64,000 bases of DNA from Glandiceps talaboti. Lineage: Eukaryota; Hemichordata; Enteropneusta; Spengelidae. Under the pieces are notes generated by a model. The model was not told where the DNA came from and ran no database searches. It saw nothing but the letters and a program-made list of their open reading frames with translations. The position numbers were made by a program, and so were the translations under genes. This document shows, in pieces, positions 13,180 through 21,150 of this stretch. The stretch spans positions 12,939,043 through 13,003,042 of the forward strand of contig NC_135562.1 of the NCBI RefSeq assembly GCF_964340395.1, written 5' to 3'. Position 1 is the first letter of the stretch. Every line of letters starts with the position of its first letter.

Positions 13180-16100
13180 ACGTGTGCATTCTTGTACATG
13201 CATGTGTATATGCGCACACGTGTGCATGCGTGAATGTGCATAAATGAGTTAAGTTAGTCAAACACTGCTGGCCCAATCGCTGTGAAACTTAGTGAGGATG
13301 GGATATTTCTTGAGATGTCTAGTTGGTGCTAAGTTGCCCTGTATTCTTTCTCAGCTTCATTCATTTCTACATGTGTATTATATTACCCTTGGCACAAACC
13401 TATAATGGCACAACAACCCTTTACACTGTTTCAATTCTCTCTACAGCCTTCAGAGACACCAACGAAGAGGAAAAAGGACAACAAAGTAGAAAGTACTTCA
13501 GCAACCAGGCCATCACTAAGAAGGAGATCATCTTTAAATTCTAAGGATTTTAAAGTTATGTTTACTGGTGTTATTGATAAGATAGCTGAGAAGGTCAGTC
13601 ATCTGTCACATGACTAATTTTTACATATAACATAATATTATGTACATTGTAATGCTTTGTGTGTGTGTCTGTGTCTGTCTGTCTGTCTGTCTGCACCTGC
13701 ATATGCACATGTGTGTTTGCTTGTCTGCCTGTCCATATGTATTTGCTGCTGCCTTCTGACTGACTGACAGCCTGTGTATGTATGTATGTATGTATGTATG
13801 TATGTATGTATGTATGTATGTATGTATGTATGTCTATGTGTGTTAGTGTGTGTGTGTGTGTGTATTATGTTTGATTATATTGTGTGTCTAATGTTATATG
13901 TCTCTCTCTCTCTGTGTGCAAGTGTTTAAAAACAGAAAACCAGCATTTGTGTAAAAGTTCACTATGGAACATATGAAAAGAATTTACAAATTACAAAACG
14001 ATAGATTTTCAGCTAAAAGTAAAAATCTTACCTGTGATTAATTATATCATGATTTCATTACAGACAGTTACCAACCTTGGTGGTGTGTTGGTAGACTCAG
14101 TATATGAATGTACACATCTAGTCACTGATAAGGTAAGGTATATCAATTCCCCTTTAATACTCCTCCAACAATTACTGCAATTATATTGTATATGGCAACA
14201 ATTGAAATTGTATCTACTAGTACTTCATGAAGTGTTAATAGAGCTTTCCAAAATTTGACATGGTGGCGCTCTACTTCCTGTCTGTGTACCTTGGGGGTAT
14301 ACATGGTATAGGTGACAGACGTACAGGACAAAAAGTGACATACAAGAGAAAACATGACAGACATACAGGACGAAATGTAATGACAGATGGAGAAGATGTG
14401 ATAGCTGTGTATAATTTATTATCATTGAGTATTTTATGAGAAAATTTGAGAAGACGATAAATTTGAAGGAGCTAAAAATGGAATTTGCAGTATTTGTAAT
14501 AGTCTAATGCCTTACACAGACAATTAATTACTATCATACACAAAAATGATAAATATGTTTTGTCCAAATCATGATCATCACAGTTGAGTGGACATCATTT
14601 TTGATCAAATTAATTTGCTATTCACGAAACCTAATGACCATCTGTGACTTGTAATGAGAAGTATTGAAAATGTGATTGGAAAACGTCCAAGTCTTGGTGA
14701 ATTTATAATAAGGCAACAGCAAGTCCAGTAGGATAGAGTATAATTATGTTACTTTGTTATTAACTTCATACCTGGATGATTGAGAACATTCATAGACATA
14801 TTAAAAAAACAAGACACTTAATGAGGTTTTATTAAATTTTAATATCACATCAATTGATACACGTATCTTAATAATTTCAGTAACTGTAATGAAAAGTCTT
14901 TCATATTTGAAAAATAATAACTCAATGAAATGTACTTTCTTAAAAATATTTGTCTTTAACTGAACATGTATTTGTTATTTTGTGTAGGTGAGGAGAACTG
15001 TCAAGTTTTTATGTGGTTTATCGCGTGGTATACCCATTGTTAACCAAGATTGGTTAGAGCAGTGTAAGAAAGCTAATACATTCCTAGGTAAGTAACTAGT
15101 AGTTATGTTTGGTATACCCATTGTTAACCAAGATTGGTTAGAGCAGTGTAAGAAAGCTAATACATTCCTAGGTAAGTAACTAGTAGTTATGTTTGGTATA
15201 TCCATTGTTAACCAAGATTGGTTAGAGCAGTGTAAGAAAGCTAATACATTCCTAGGTAAGTAACTAGTAGTTATGTTTGGTATACCCATTGTTAACCAAG
15301 ACTGGTTAGAGCAGTGTAAGAAAGCTAATACATTCCTAGGTAAGTAACTAGTAGTTATGTTTGGTATACCCATTGTTAACCAAGATTGGTTAGAGCAGTG
15401 TAAGAAAGCTAATACATTCCTAGGTAAGTAACTAGTAGTTATGTTTGGTATACCCATTGTTAACCAAGACTGGTTAGAGCAGTGTAAGAAAGCTAATACA
15501 TTCCTAGGTAAGTAACTAGTAGTTATGTTTGGTATACCCATTGTTAACCAAGATTGGTTAGAGCAGTGTAAGAAAGCTAATACATTCCTAGGTAAGTAAC
15601 TAGTAGTTATGTTTGGTATATTCATTGTTAACCAAGACTGGTTAGAGCAGTGTAAGAAAGCTAATACATTCCTAGGTAAGTAACTAGTAGTTATGTTTGG
15701 TATACCCATTGTTAACCAAGATTGGTTAGAGCAGTGTAAGAAAGCTAATACATTCCTAGGTAAGTAACTACGGTAGTAGTTATGTTTGGTATACCCATTG
15801 TTAACCAAGACTGGTTAGAGCAGTGTAAGAAAGCTAATACATTCCTAGGTAAGTAACTAGTAGTTATGTTTGGTATATCCATTGTTAACCAAGATTGGTT
15901 AGAGCAGTGTAAGAAAGCTAATACATTCCTAGGTAAGTAACTAGTAGTTATGTTTGGTATACCCATCGTTAACCAAGATTGGTTAGAGCAGTGTAAGAAA
16001 GCTAATACATTCCTAGGTAAGTAACTAGTAATTATGTTTGGTATACCCATCGTTAACCAAGATTGGTTAGAGCAGTGTAAGAAAGCTAATACATTCCTAG

Positions 16101-18692
16101 GTAAGTAACTAGTAGTTATGTGTGGTATACCCATTGTTAACCAAGATTGGTTAGAGCAGTGTAAGAAAGCTAATACATTCCTAGGTAAGTAACTAGTAGT
16201 TATGTTTGGTATACCCATTGTTAACCAAGATTGGTTAGAGCAGTGTAAGAAAGCTAATACATTCCTAGGTAAGTAACTAGTAGTTATGTTTGGTATACCC
16301 ATTGTTAACCAAGATTGGTTAGAGCAGTGTAAGAAAGCTAATACATTCCTAGGTAAGTAACTAGTAGTTATGTTTGGTATATTCATTGTTAACTAAGATT
16401 GGTTAGAGCAGTGTAAGAAAGCTAATACATTCCTAGGTAAGTAACTAGTAGTTATGTTTGGTATATTCATTGTTAACCAAGATTGGTTAGAGCAGTGTAA
16501 GAAAGCTAATACATTCCTAGGTAAGTAACTAGTAGTTATGTTTGGTATATTCATTGTTAACCAAGACTGGTTAGAGCAGTGTAAGAAAGCTAATACATTC
16601 CTAGGTAAGTAACTAGTAGTTATGTTTGGTATACCCATTGTTAACCAAGATTGGTTAGAGCAGTGTAAGAAAGCTAATACATTCCTAGGTAAGTAACTAG
16701 TAGTTATGTTTGGTATACCCATTGTTAACCAAGATTGGTTAGAGCAGTGTAAGAAAGCTAATACATTCCTAGGTAAGTAACTAGTAGTTATGTTTGGTAT
16801 ATTCATTGTTAACCAAGATTGGTTAGAGCAGTGTAAGAAAGCTAATACATTCCTAGGTAAGTAACTAGTAGTTATGTTTGGTATATTCATTGTTAACCAA
16901 GATTGGTTAGAGCAGTGTAAGAAAGCTAATACATTCCTAGGTAAGTAACTAGTAGTTATGTTTGGTATACCCATTGTTAACCAAGATTGGTTAGAGCAGT
17001 GTAAGAAAGCTAATACATTCCTAGGTAAGTAACTACGGTAGTTATGTTTGGTATACCCATTGTTAACCAAGATTGGTTAGAGCAGTGTAAGAAAGCTAAT
17101 ACATTCCTAGGTAAGTAACTAGTAGTTATGTTTGGTATACCCATTGTTAACCAAGATTGGTTAGAGCAGTGTAAGAAAGCTAATACATTCCTTGGTAAGT
17201 AACTAGTAGTTATGTTTGGTATACCCATTGTTAACCAAGATTGGTTAGAGCAGTGTAAGAAAGCTAATACATTCCTAGGTAAGTAACTAGTAGTTATGTT
17301 TGGTATATTCATTGTTAACCAAGATTGGTTAGAGCAGTGTAAGAAAGCTAATACATTCCTAGGTAAGTAACTACGGTAGTAGTTATGTTTGGTATACCCA
17401 TTGTTAACCAAGATTGGTTAGAGCAGTGTAAGAAAGCTAATACATTCCTAGGTAAGTAACAAGTAGTTATGTTTGGTATATTCATTGTTAACCAAGACTG
17501 GTTAGTGACCTGGTGTAATTATGTTATTCTCCTATATTTTTCACTAGACTTGTAGTGACAAGGCCCCTTAGGCCACTCATGTTTTCCTTGGCTGAATGAA
17601 GAAAAATATTGGGGTATGAATAACACCTAATTATTATTGATGTTTGTGGTTGTATATTAGATTCTGAACCATTCTTATTGAAAGACAAACAAGGTGAGGA
17701 GCAGTACAGTTTTGATTTGGCAGCTTCACGACAGAAAGCATTGGAAGGATCAGCTTTACAAGGATACAAAGTCCATGTGACCAACAAAGTAGCACCACCA
17801 CCTAACATACTAAAAGATATCATTAAATGTGCTGGAGGAGTGGTGAGTATACGACTAACCCCTCATTTGAATTATACCCCAGTGTGTAATGTCCTACATC
17901 CCTTCAGGACTCCATTCCATTCTTATCTCAGGTCATAGTTCATCTCGGGTCATAGTTCATCTAGTCATGATTCAGTGGTCAAGTGCATTACATAAGGCCC
18001 TCACACTACTAGTAAACTGAAGGGATTGTGCGAAACTAATGGCTCTGGGGCATCAATGTACATCATATCTCACATACATACATTGTTTACTAGGAAATTT
18101 TGAAGGCATGATGCACTTGCCAAAGATCGTTGTGCTTGGAGAAAATTAAATTGCGATTTATTAACAATTCCACCAAAAGCTAGTGCTGCTTATATATACA
18201 AATTTAGTAGTTGTATGTCAACCAACAGCTGCTTTGGAAAGTTTGACTGGAAGTTGTGGCGGTCGACTTTTTTTTTACGGTAGTGCTGCGTCAGAGCTTG
18301 CATAGTGACATCATGTGATGGTTTGTTTGTTTTACAGTTCTTAACTCAGATGCCACGTAACCCGACGACAACACAGTAATATCATGTGATGGTTTGTTTG
18401 TTTTACAGTTCTTAACTCAGATGCCACGTAACCCGATGACCACACAGTAATATCTTGTGATGGTTTGTTTGTTTTACAGTTCTTAACTCAGATGCCACGT
18501 AAACCCGATGACCACACAGTAGTGATATCATGTGATGCTGATAAATCTGCATGTCAAGCAGCCATCAAGGCTTCCATACCAGTAGTCAGTACAGAGTATA
18601 TATTAACTGGTTTGATGAGACAAGATATACAAATAGACCCATATCCTTTTAACTATGATGTTGTTAGTAGTCCAGTATTCAAATTATATTGA
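284..18692 (+). CDS. MDC1: MDC1-like DNA damage checkpoint mediator, 16 exons, 5' end outside window
   Basis: Spliced coding region assembled by hand from GT-AG junctions; all 16 exon phases agree and give 1,602 codons with one terminal stop. Domain order is the end of an FHA domain, acidic SDTD motifs, many TQ-x-hydrophobic motifs, a basic Ser/Thr/Arg/Lys linker and a tandem BRCT at the C-terminus. This order is diagnostic of MDC1, the nuclear scaffold that binds gamma-H2AX through its BRCTs, recruits NBS1 through phospho-SDTD and recruits RNF8 through phospho-TQ motifs. Human MDC1 is about 2,090 aa, so the length is reasonable given missing 5' exons. Exons: 284-382, 829-1027, 1371-1535, 1806-1943, 2103-2224, 3315-3591, 4246-5864, 6437-6595, 8908-9420, 10111-10173, 12188-12928, 13447-13593, 14064-14132, 14988-15087, 17661-17842, 18480-18692. 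Function is inferred from domain architecture. Confidence 0.9.
829..1027 (+). CDS. MDC1: MDC1 exon: acidic region with SDTD motif
   Basis: Begins after TGGTTTCAG and ends AAAAAG|GTGAAT (phase 1). It encodes SGSDTDDM, an SDTD motif of the type phosphorylated by CK2 and bound by the NBS1 FHA/BRCT module in vertebrate MDC1, plus a GPTQ motif and the acidic run AEDSDEDG. Confidence 0.85.
1371..1535 (+). CDS. MDC1: MDC1 exon: second SDTD motif and ATQAY motif
   Basis: Acceptor TTTTTACAG, donor GAAG|GTAGGT. It encodes [12 protein letters not shown] (second SDTD site) and VATQAYV (TQ-x-aromatic). The following intron opens with a TACA/CA microsatellite. Confidence 0.85.
1561..1694. repeat. TACA / CA compound microsatellite
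   Basis: About 23 TACA units run into a CA run inside an MDC1 intron. Antisense reading frames through it are repeat artefacts. Confidence 0.97.
1806..1943 (+). CDS. MDC1: MDC1 exon: acidic block with ATQAYG
   Basis: Acceptor TTATTTGTAG, donor CCAG|GTAGAT, phase 1 at both ends. It encodes a Glu/Asp-rich block, AATQAYGG and another acidic block ending KEPPP. The ATQAYG motif repeats those of neighbouring exons. Confidence 0.85.
2103..2224 (+). CDS. MDC1: MDC1 exon: acidic block with degenerate TMAYD motif
   Basis: Acceptor CTCTCTCAG; donor TCG|GTAGGT restores phase 0. It encodes [12 protein letters not shown] and [12 protein letters not shown]. The latter has the TQAY frame of neighbouring repeats but Met instead of Gln, so it is probably not an ATM/ATR S/TQ site. 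Confidence 0.8.
2345..2470 (+). repeat. Interspersed repeat fragment with TATAGCGCC motif
   Basis: An ATC/TCA microsatellite adjoins 'atttatatagcgcc...aaaggcgct'. A related motif (tataacgcc...aaagcgct) occurs near 48690-48740. These look like ends of a dispersed element; the family is not identified. Confidence 0.5.
2794..3069. mobile_element. Foldback (MITE-like) element, copy 1
   Basis: About 276 bp that is nearly self-complementary. The ends read TACAATGACTAACACTGAAG and, on the other strand, TACAACCTATAACACCAAAG. An internal stem pairs TATCAAGTGTAAA-GTATACTG with its complement. A second copy lies at 49504-49780. It is non-coding and sits in an MDC1 intron. Confidence 0.85.
3000..3280. 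repeat. About 70-bp tandem array of the foldback element's terminal arm
   Basis: Roughly four units of 'cttgatat-gatgctataaa-gattgtggtacataca-aaa-gctttactttggtgttat-ggttgta' follow one another. The first belongs to the element's right arm, so one terminal repeat was amplified in place. Confidence 0.85.
3315..3591 (+). CDS. MDC1: MDC1 exon: acidic TQ repeat block
   Basis: Acceptor ATTCCATTAG, donor AAAG|GTATGT (phase 0 in, 1 out). It encodes a DATLAYD motif, EAATQAYGM and EPTQVYDG separated by long Asp runs. These are TQ-x-aromatic motifs comparable to the RNF8-binding TQxF motifs of vertebrate MDC1, with Tyr in place of Phe. Confidence 0.85.
3618..4064. mobile_element. Palindromic MITE, family with 58175-58531
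   Basis: Long inverted ends. The left begins CCAGTGACA and continues to CTTGTTACAAAC, GGGAAAGTAAA. The right reads TTTACTTTCC, GTTTGTAACAAG and finishes TGTCACTGG. The inner arms (GTTACAAA, GGGAAAGTAAA, GGTACA-CATGT-GAAGTA) recur at 58175-58531. Non-coding, in an MDC1 intron. Confidence 0.8.
4246..5864 (+). CDS. MDC1: MDC1 large exon: TQ-x-hydrophobic repeat region
   Basis: Acceptor TCTCACATAG, donor GATGAA|GTAAGT, 1,619 nt. It encodes tandem acidic repeats carrying six ATQAV, two STQVV, one ATQAT, one NTQAY and two TQVY motifs, plus two DATLAV/EATLAV variants. A separate repeat reads [12 protein letters not shown] four times. The C-terminal half turns basic ([12 protein letters not shown]). 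TQ clusters are ATM substrates, and in vertebrate MDC1 phospho-TQxF recruits the RNF8 FHA domain. Here +3 is Val or Tyr. The repeats near 4320-4660 are almost identical at DNA level, so their number is probably polymorphic. Confidence 0.92.
6142..6320. repeat. TG microsatellite and CTGT/CCAT-rich run
   Basis: A TG run at 6142-6199, then a TCCA/TCTG-rich simple repeat at 6240-6310, in an MDC1 intron. Confidence 0.9.
6437..6595 (+). CDS. MDC1: MDC1 exon: basic linker
   Basis: Acceptor CGATTTACAG, donor GTTAAG|GTAATG, 53 codons in phase 0. The acidic start [10 protein letters not shown] switches to a basic region with [11 protein letters not shown]. No fold is recognised. Confidence 0.85.
6640..6860. 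repeat. About 70-bp imperfect tandem repeat, three copies
   Basis: Three copies of 'cattgtaaacata-gaa-gaaaccaca-ggg-a-tgaatacaattatatattattcc-cagta' in an MDC1 intron, ending in the arm of a foldback element. Confidence 0.85.
6917..8600. mobile_element. Non-autonomous DNA transposon with CAGGGTTCG ends
   Basis: The ends are inverted: CAGGGTTCGCACAGT on the left and CAGGGTTCGTACACT on the reverse strand at the right. Both are followed by many CCTGGAAAA subterminal repeats. The 5 bp GAGTC flanks both ends, which may be a target duplication or chance. No transposase frame is present. The interior has higher GC and many CGs compared with flanking DNA. hAT-like ancestry is plausible but the 8-bp duplication expected for hAT is not seen. 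Confidence 0.65.
7830..8258 (+). mobile_element. LINE 3' end, 5'-truncated relic
   Basis: A degraded coding tail is followed by a 3' region with 'ggtgaaataaac' and a terminal TTA/ATT microsatellite, the usual signature of non-LTR 3' ends in the CR1/L2 group. It lies inside the 6917-8600 element. Confidence 0.5.
8908..9420 (+). CDS. MDC1: MDC1 exon: RQSRRK repeats
   Basis: Acceptor TTATTTTAG, donor CCAAAG|GTAAAT, 171 codons in phase 0. A basic repeat reads [16 protein letters not shown] and RQSRRKTS at about 30-residue spacing, with further TRSRRS and KQTRKRG. No globular domain is evident. This is the low-complexity linker before the BRCTs and a candidate for nuclear localisation and DNA contact. 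Confidence 0.88.
9520..9702. repeat. Two CA microsatellites
   Basis: CA runs at about 9520-9574 and 9657-9702 in an MDC1 intron. Confidence 0.97.
10111..10173 (+). CDS. MDC1: MDC1 small exon, 21 codons
   Basis: Acceptor ATTATTACAG, donor GATGAA|GTAAGT, phase 0 at both ends. It encodes an Arg-rich segment ([17 protein letters not shown]) with another TQ. Its splice sites, phase and composition match the neighbouring basic exons. Confidence 0.8.
10928..12104. repeat. 54-bp minisatellite, about 22 copies
   Basis: The unit 'ggtagtcaagatacaatg...tgtacccttgactactactaat' repeats with very few differences (some units gain a 'tac'). Each unit has short inverted ends, GTAGTCAAG and CTTGACTAC, able to form a hairpin. 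Because 54 is a multiple of three and the unit lacks a stop, a 410-codon open frame results; it is not a gene. It lies in an MDC1 intron. Confidence 0.97.
12188..12928 (+). CDS. MDC1: MDC1 exon: Ser/Thr/Lys/Arg-rich linker
   Basis: Acceptor TACTTTGTAG, donor AGTCAG|GTATTG, 247 codons in phase 0. It encodes repeated basic motifs of the form (R/K)-x-T-R-G-K ([20 protein letters not shown]) separated by acidic Ser/Asp stretches. It is compositionally disordered and ends DDTDEESQ. Confidence 0.88.
13000..13177. repeat. TATG and TG microsatellites
   Basis: TATG units near 13000-13028 and a TG run at about 13121-13177, in an MDC1 intron. Confidence 0.95.
13447..13593 (+). CDS. MDC1: MDC1 exon: start of first BRCT domain
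   Basis: Acceptor TCTCTACAG, donor GAGAAG|GTCAGT, 49 codons in phase 0. A basic lead ([17 protein letters not shown]) precedes [15 protein letters not shown], the first strand and helix start of a BRCT fold. Confidence 0.9.
13670..13915. repeat. CTGT and TATG/TG microsatellites
   Basis: A GTCT run near 13670-13692, TATG units at about 13776-13832, then TG and TC runs, in an MDC1 intron. Confidence 0.95.
14064..14132 (+). CDS. MDC1: MDC1 exon: BRCT1 core
   Basis: Acceptor TTCATTACAG, donor GATAAG|GTAAGG, 23 codons in phase 0. It encodes [21 protein letters not shown], with the BRCT Gly-Gly turn and the 'TH-L-V' strand. Confidence 0.92.
14988..15087 (+). CDS. MDC1: MDC1 exon: end of BRCT1, source of the 84-bp array
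   Basis: Acceptor TTTTGTGTAG, donor CTAG|GTAAGT, phase 0 to 1. It encodes the third strand and the Trp-containing helix ([13 protein letters not shown]) that is the BRCT hallmark. Only this copy has an upstream acceptor and the rest of the BRCT strand, so it is taken as the functional exon. In the following repeat the frame after the donor runs straight into TAA. Confidence 0.9.
15028..17505. repeat. 84-bp tandem array of the BRCT exon end plus its 5' splice site
   Basis: About 29 near-identical units. Each contains the last 60 or so nt of the preceding exon (coding [18 protein letters not shown]) followed by CTAG|GTAAGTAACTAG and a short intronic spacer (tagttatgtttggtat). A few units vary: tac/tat/ttc before CATTG, 'acggtag' insertions, one CTTG for CTAG. 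The last unit is partial. The long minus-strand open frames across it are artefacts of an 84-bp, stop-free unit. Confidence 0.97.
17549..17620 (-). mobile_element. Arm of a foldback element
   Basis: 'ccttaggccactcatgtttt' and 'ggctgaatgaagaaaaatat' match the right arm of the complete element at 57775-57945. This single arm lies directly after the 84-bp array. Confidence 0.65.
17661..17842 (+). CDS. MDC1: MDC1 exon: inter-BRCT linker and start of BRCT2
   Basis: Acceptor GTATATTAG, donor GGAGTG|GTGAGT, phase 1 to 0. It encodes [13 protein letters not shown], then [17 protein letters not shown] and the Ile/Gly-rich helix-turn [11 protein letters not shown] typical of BRCT2 in the MDC1 family. 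Confidence 0.92.
18306..18500. repeat. 71-bp tandem triplication of the last exon's 3' splice site
   Basis: Three units each hold 'ggtttgtttgttttacag' and the first ~30 nt of the last exon. Acceptors fall before 18338, 18409 and 18480. The first two copies have one A fewer (CGTAACCC versus CGTAAACCC), so reading from them hits TAA after 13 codons. Only the third is open. Confidence 0.95.
18480..18692 (+). CDS. MDC1: MDC1 last exon: end of BRCT2 and stop
   Basis: Acceptor GTTTTACAG, 71 codons including TGA at 18690-18692. It encodes the BRCT2 core ([12 protein letters not shown]) and the final helix with [12 protein letters not shown], followed by a short tail. The short C-terminal extension after BRCT2 agrees with vertebrate MDC1. 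Confidence 0.92.
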   Translation, partial: FLTQMPRKPDDHTVVISCDADKSACQAAIKASIPVVSTEYILTGLMRQDIQIDPYPFNYDVVSSPVFKLY

Positions 18693-18799
18693 AAAAATGT
18701 GTCATTCTCCCACACACCCAACAAACACAGTCTACATCCTAGCATTATCTTGAAAAAGTCTCTGCTCAAGTGTTTGAAATTCAAGCTGTTTTTGTACTG

Positions 18800-19440
18800 A
18801 GTTGGGTTGTTGGTGGCTGAGCAGTTAGCTTGTATGCTCCGTACCACTGCAGTGTGGGTTGTTGGTGGCTGAGCAGTTAGCTTGTATGCTCTGTACCGCT
18901 GCAGTGTGGGTTGTTGGTGGCTGAGCAGTTAGCTTGTATGCTCTGTACCGCTGCAGTGTGGGTTGTTGGTGGCTGAGCAGTTAGCTTGTATGCTCCGTAC
19001 CACTGCAGTGTGGGTTGTTGGTGGCTGAGCAGTTAGCTTGTATGCTCTGTACCGCTGCAGTGTGGGTTGTTGGCAGCTGAGCAGTTAGCTCGTATGCTCC
19101 TTACCCCTGCAGTCAGGGTTGGTGGTGGTCGAAGGGCTAGCTGTTGTACCTCTTACTACTGCAGTATGGGTTCAAACCCAGCAGCAATGGCAAAGAGGTC
19201 AATGGCAAAGAGGTTTGATTAATAATGAACCAGATCTGTATGTAAAAATGGTGATGCTCAGTTTGACACTGCTAAACAACAGGTTTTCCCTGGATACTCT
19301 GGTTTTCGTATGTTTTAACACTAGGGTACTTTGGCGCTGTGCTGCACAAATGGCAATTGTGTGTCAATTTCAAACTAGGATTTAGATTCACAAAGTATAC
19401 TATTGCCCATAACTGCTATTTACCTTAACCAGTATCACTT
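18800..19440 (+). mobile_element. tRNA-derived SINE with a tandemly amplified head
   Basis: Seven 52-bp units (18800-19170) repeat the A-box-like head 'ggtggctgagcagttagctt', and the last unit leads into a B-box-like ggttcaaaccc and a body. The body ('aaccagatctgtatgtaa', 'gtgctcagtttgacactg', 'acactagggtac', 'ggcgct') matches the SINE at 26766-27055 position by position. Confidence 0.85.
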
Positions 19441-19553
19441 ATAGACTTTTTACAAGTGATAGTCAGAGTTCAAGTTCAAGTTCTACCAATGGTAAACGGA
19501 AAGTGTCGGAGTCATCCAGCAAAACAAACACAGCCAGCAAAAGACGAAGAAGA
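19430..19553 (+). CDS. Possible alternative terminal exon with basic Ser-rich tail
   Basis: After the acceptor-like TTAACCAG the frame reads ITYRLFTSDSQ, a serine run, then KRKVSESSSK and ends ASKRRRR-stop at 19551-19553. The composition resembles a nuclear localisation tail and fits MDC1's basic regions. However, no phase-2 donor was found in the last MDC1 exon to join it, so it may be chance or belong to an unseen isoform. Confidence 0.25.
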
Positions 19554-19969
19554 TGAAGGCATCATAATGGTATCTACAACGCGATGGACACGTGATATGC
19601 AAGATCAGAACAATATCATCTGTTGTTATGGCAACCAAGATGAAGGGGTAAAATAACAATGGCACAAATCCTGTGAGAAGGAACATTTAATGATTGTGTA
19701 AAACTGTTGATTTTAGACTCCTTATTAGAGGAGTCATCCGACACTTGATATTTTATAAAGACTGATGTAAAAGAGTTTGACATCCAGAGGATTCATAGAA
19801 AGATTGTAAATGGTGAACTTACACTGCACATTACCTTCAGTGGTCTGAGCCTTCATAGAGAACTATATATATGTCAGAAACATACAACCTATGTATTTAT
19901 TTTGTTAATCCTGGTGTATTGACCAATACAAATCTTTCTAGCTCATTTGGTACAATTTTTTATGGCATG

Positions 19970-20495
19970 AATAAAATGTATTACTGAGAACAGTTGAACA
20001 ATAGCTTAAGCTACACCCCCCCCCCCCCACACACACACACACACACAACTGGCCCAGCTGAGCAAGTCCAATTGTCCTGTAGGCATGGTAAAGTATCTGT
20101 CTTTGTGTGTATATGAGTTAGTCAACAACTATGTATAGCAACCATACCCATAGCAACAGCCATCAACTGTGTGTTGTTCAAAGATAATAAGTGTCAGGTA
20201 TCAATCCACCAACCAAGATTAAATCAACATCACACACTTTGATAGTACAAATGTATGTTAGATGTTTCAGTGCCATATTAAACGCCTTTTTTCTTCAACC
20301 AGTCAGTTGTTATTGCAAGTCATAAGAATTCAATGTAAATTAGCATCTGTTTTAGTATAATGCTGTCATGTTATATAGACTTTGTATTACATTCATTGTC
20401 AAGACCAACCAAAGTATATTTACATCCTTATTCTTATGAGTTTTACATAACTGTATTTTTGTTTAGAGAGTGAATTTAATTTTTACCAAAATAAA
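19970..20495 (+). promoter_or_regulatory. Candidate MDC1 poly(A) signals
   Basis: AATAAA occurs at 19970-19975 and 20490-20495. These are the first clear signals seen after the MDC1 stop, so the 3' UTR may run through the SINE. Not experimentally supported. Confidence 0.35.
20010..20048. repeat. Poly-C / CA microsatellite
   Basis: A C run followed by a CA run. Confidence 0.95.
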
Positions 20496-20619
20496 GTTGA
20501 CAGCTTTGTTTGATGGATGAAAATGTTTGTGTTGTATTTGTATGACGTAACAGATCACTAGTACACAGGTTTATTGGATCAAAACAGTGTAGAAAGTACA
20601 AGAGATGTATGTGTGAATG

Positions 20620-21150
20620 TGAGTGTGTGTGTAAGTATGTATGTATGTATGTATGTATGTGTATACAGTGTATGTGTATGTATGGATGGATGGATGTATG
20701 GATGGATGTATGCATACATGTATGTATGTATGTATGTATGTATGTATGTATGTATGTATGTGTGTGTGTATATGCATGTGTGCATGTATGTATGTATGTG
20801 TATGTATGTATGTATGTATGTGTATATATGTATGTATGTATGTATATCATATGTATGTGTGTATGTATGTATGTATGTATGTATGTGTGTGTATGCATGC
20901 GTGCATGTGTGTGTATGTATGTATGTATGTACCGTATATACGTATGTATGTAGTATGTATGTATGTATGTATGTATGTATGTATATGTATGTGTGTATGT
21001 ATGTATGTATGTATGTATGTATGTATGTATGTATGTATGTATATTATGTATGTATGTATGTACGTACGTACATGTATATGTATGTATGTGTATGTATGTA
21101 TATTATGTATGTATGTATGTATTGTGTATATGCATGTATGTAAATATGCG
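20620..21150. repeat. TATG microsatellite, about 500 bp
   Basis: A long TATG array with TGTG, GGAT and CGTA interruptions. All open frames through it are repeat artefacts (MYVC or YIHT peptides). Confidence 0.97.

Noticed and set aside
14975-17411. Long minus-strand frames of 133-277 codons
   Set aside because: They are the antisense of the 84-bp array, open only because the unit is stop-free and divisible by three.
10928-17505. CRISPR-like regular arrays
   Set aside because: Whole units repeat with no variable spacers; the DNA is eukaryotic.
18338-18479. Earlier start of the last MDC1 exon
   Set aside because: Both upstream acceptor copies lack one A and lead to a stop after 13 codons.
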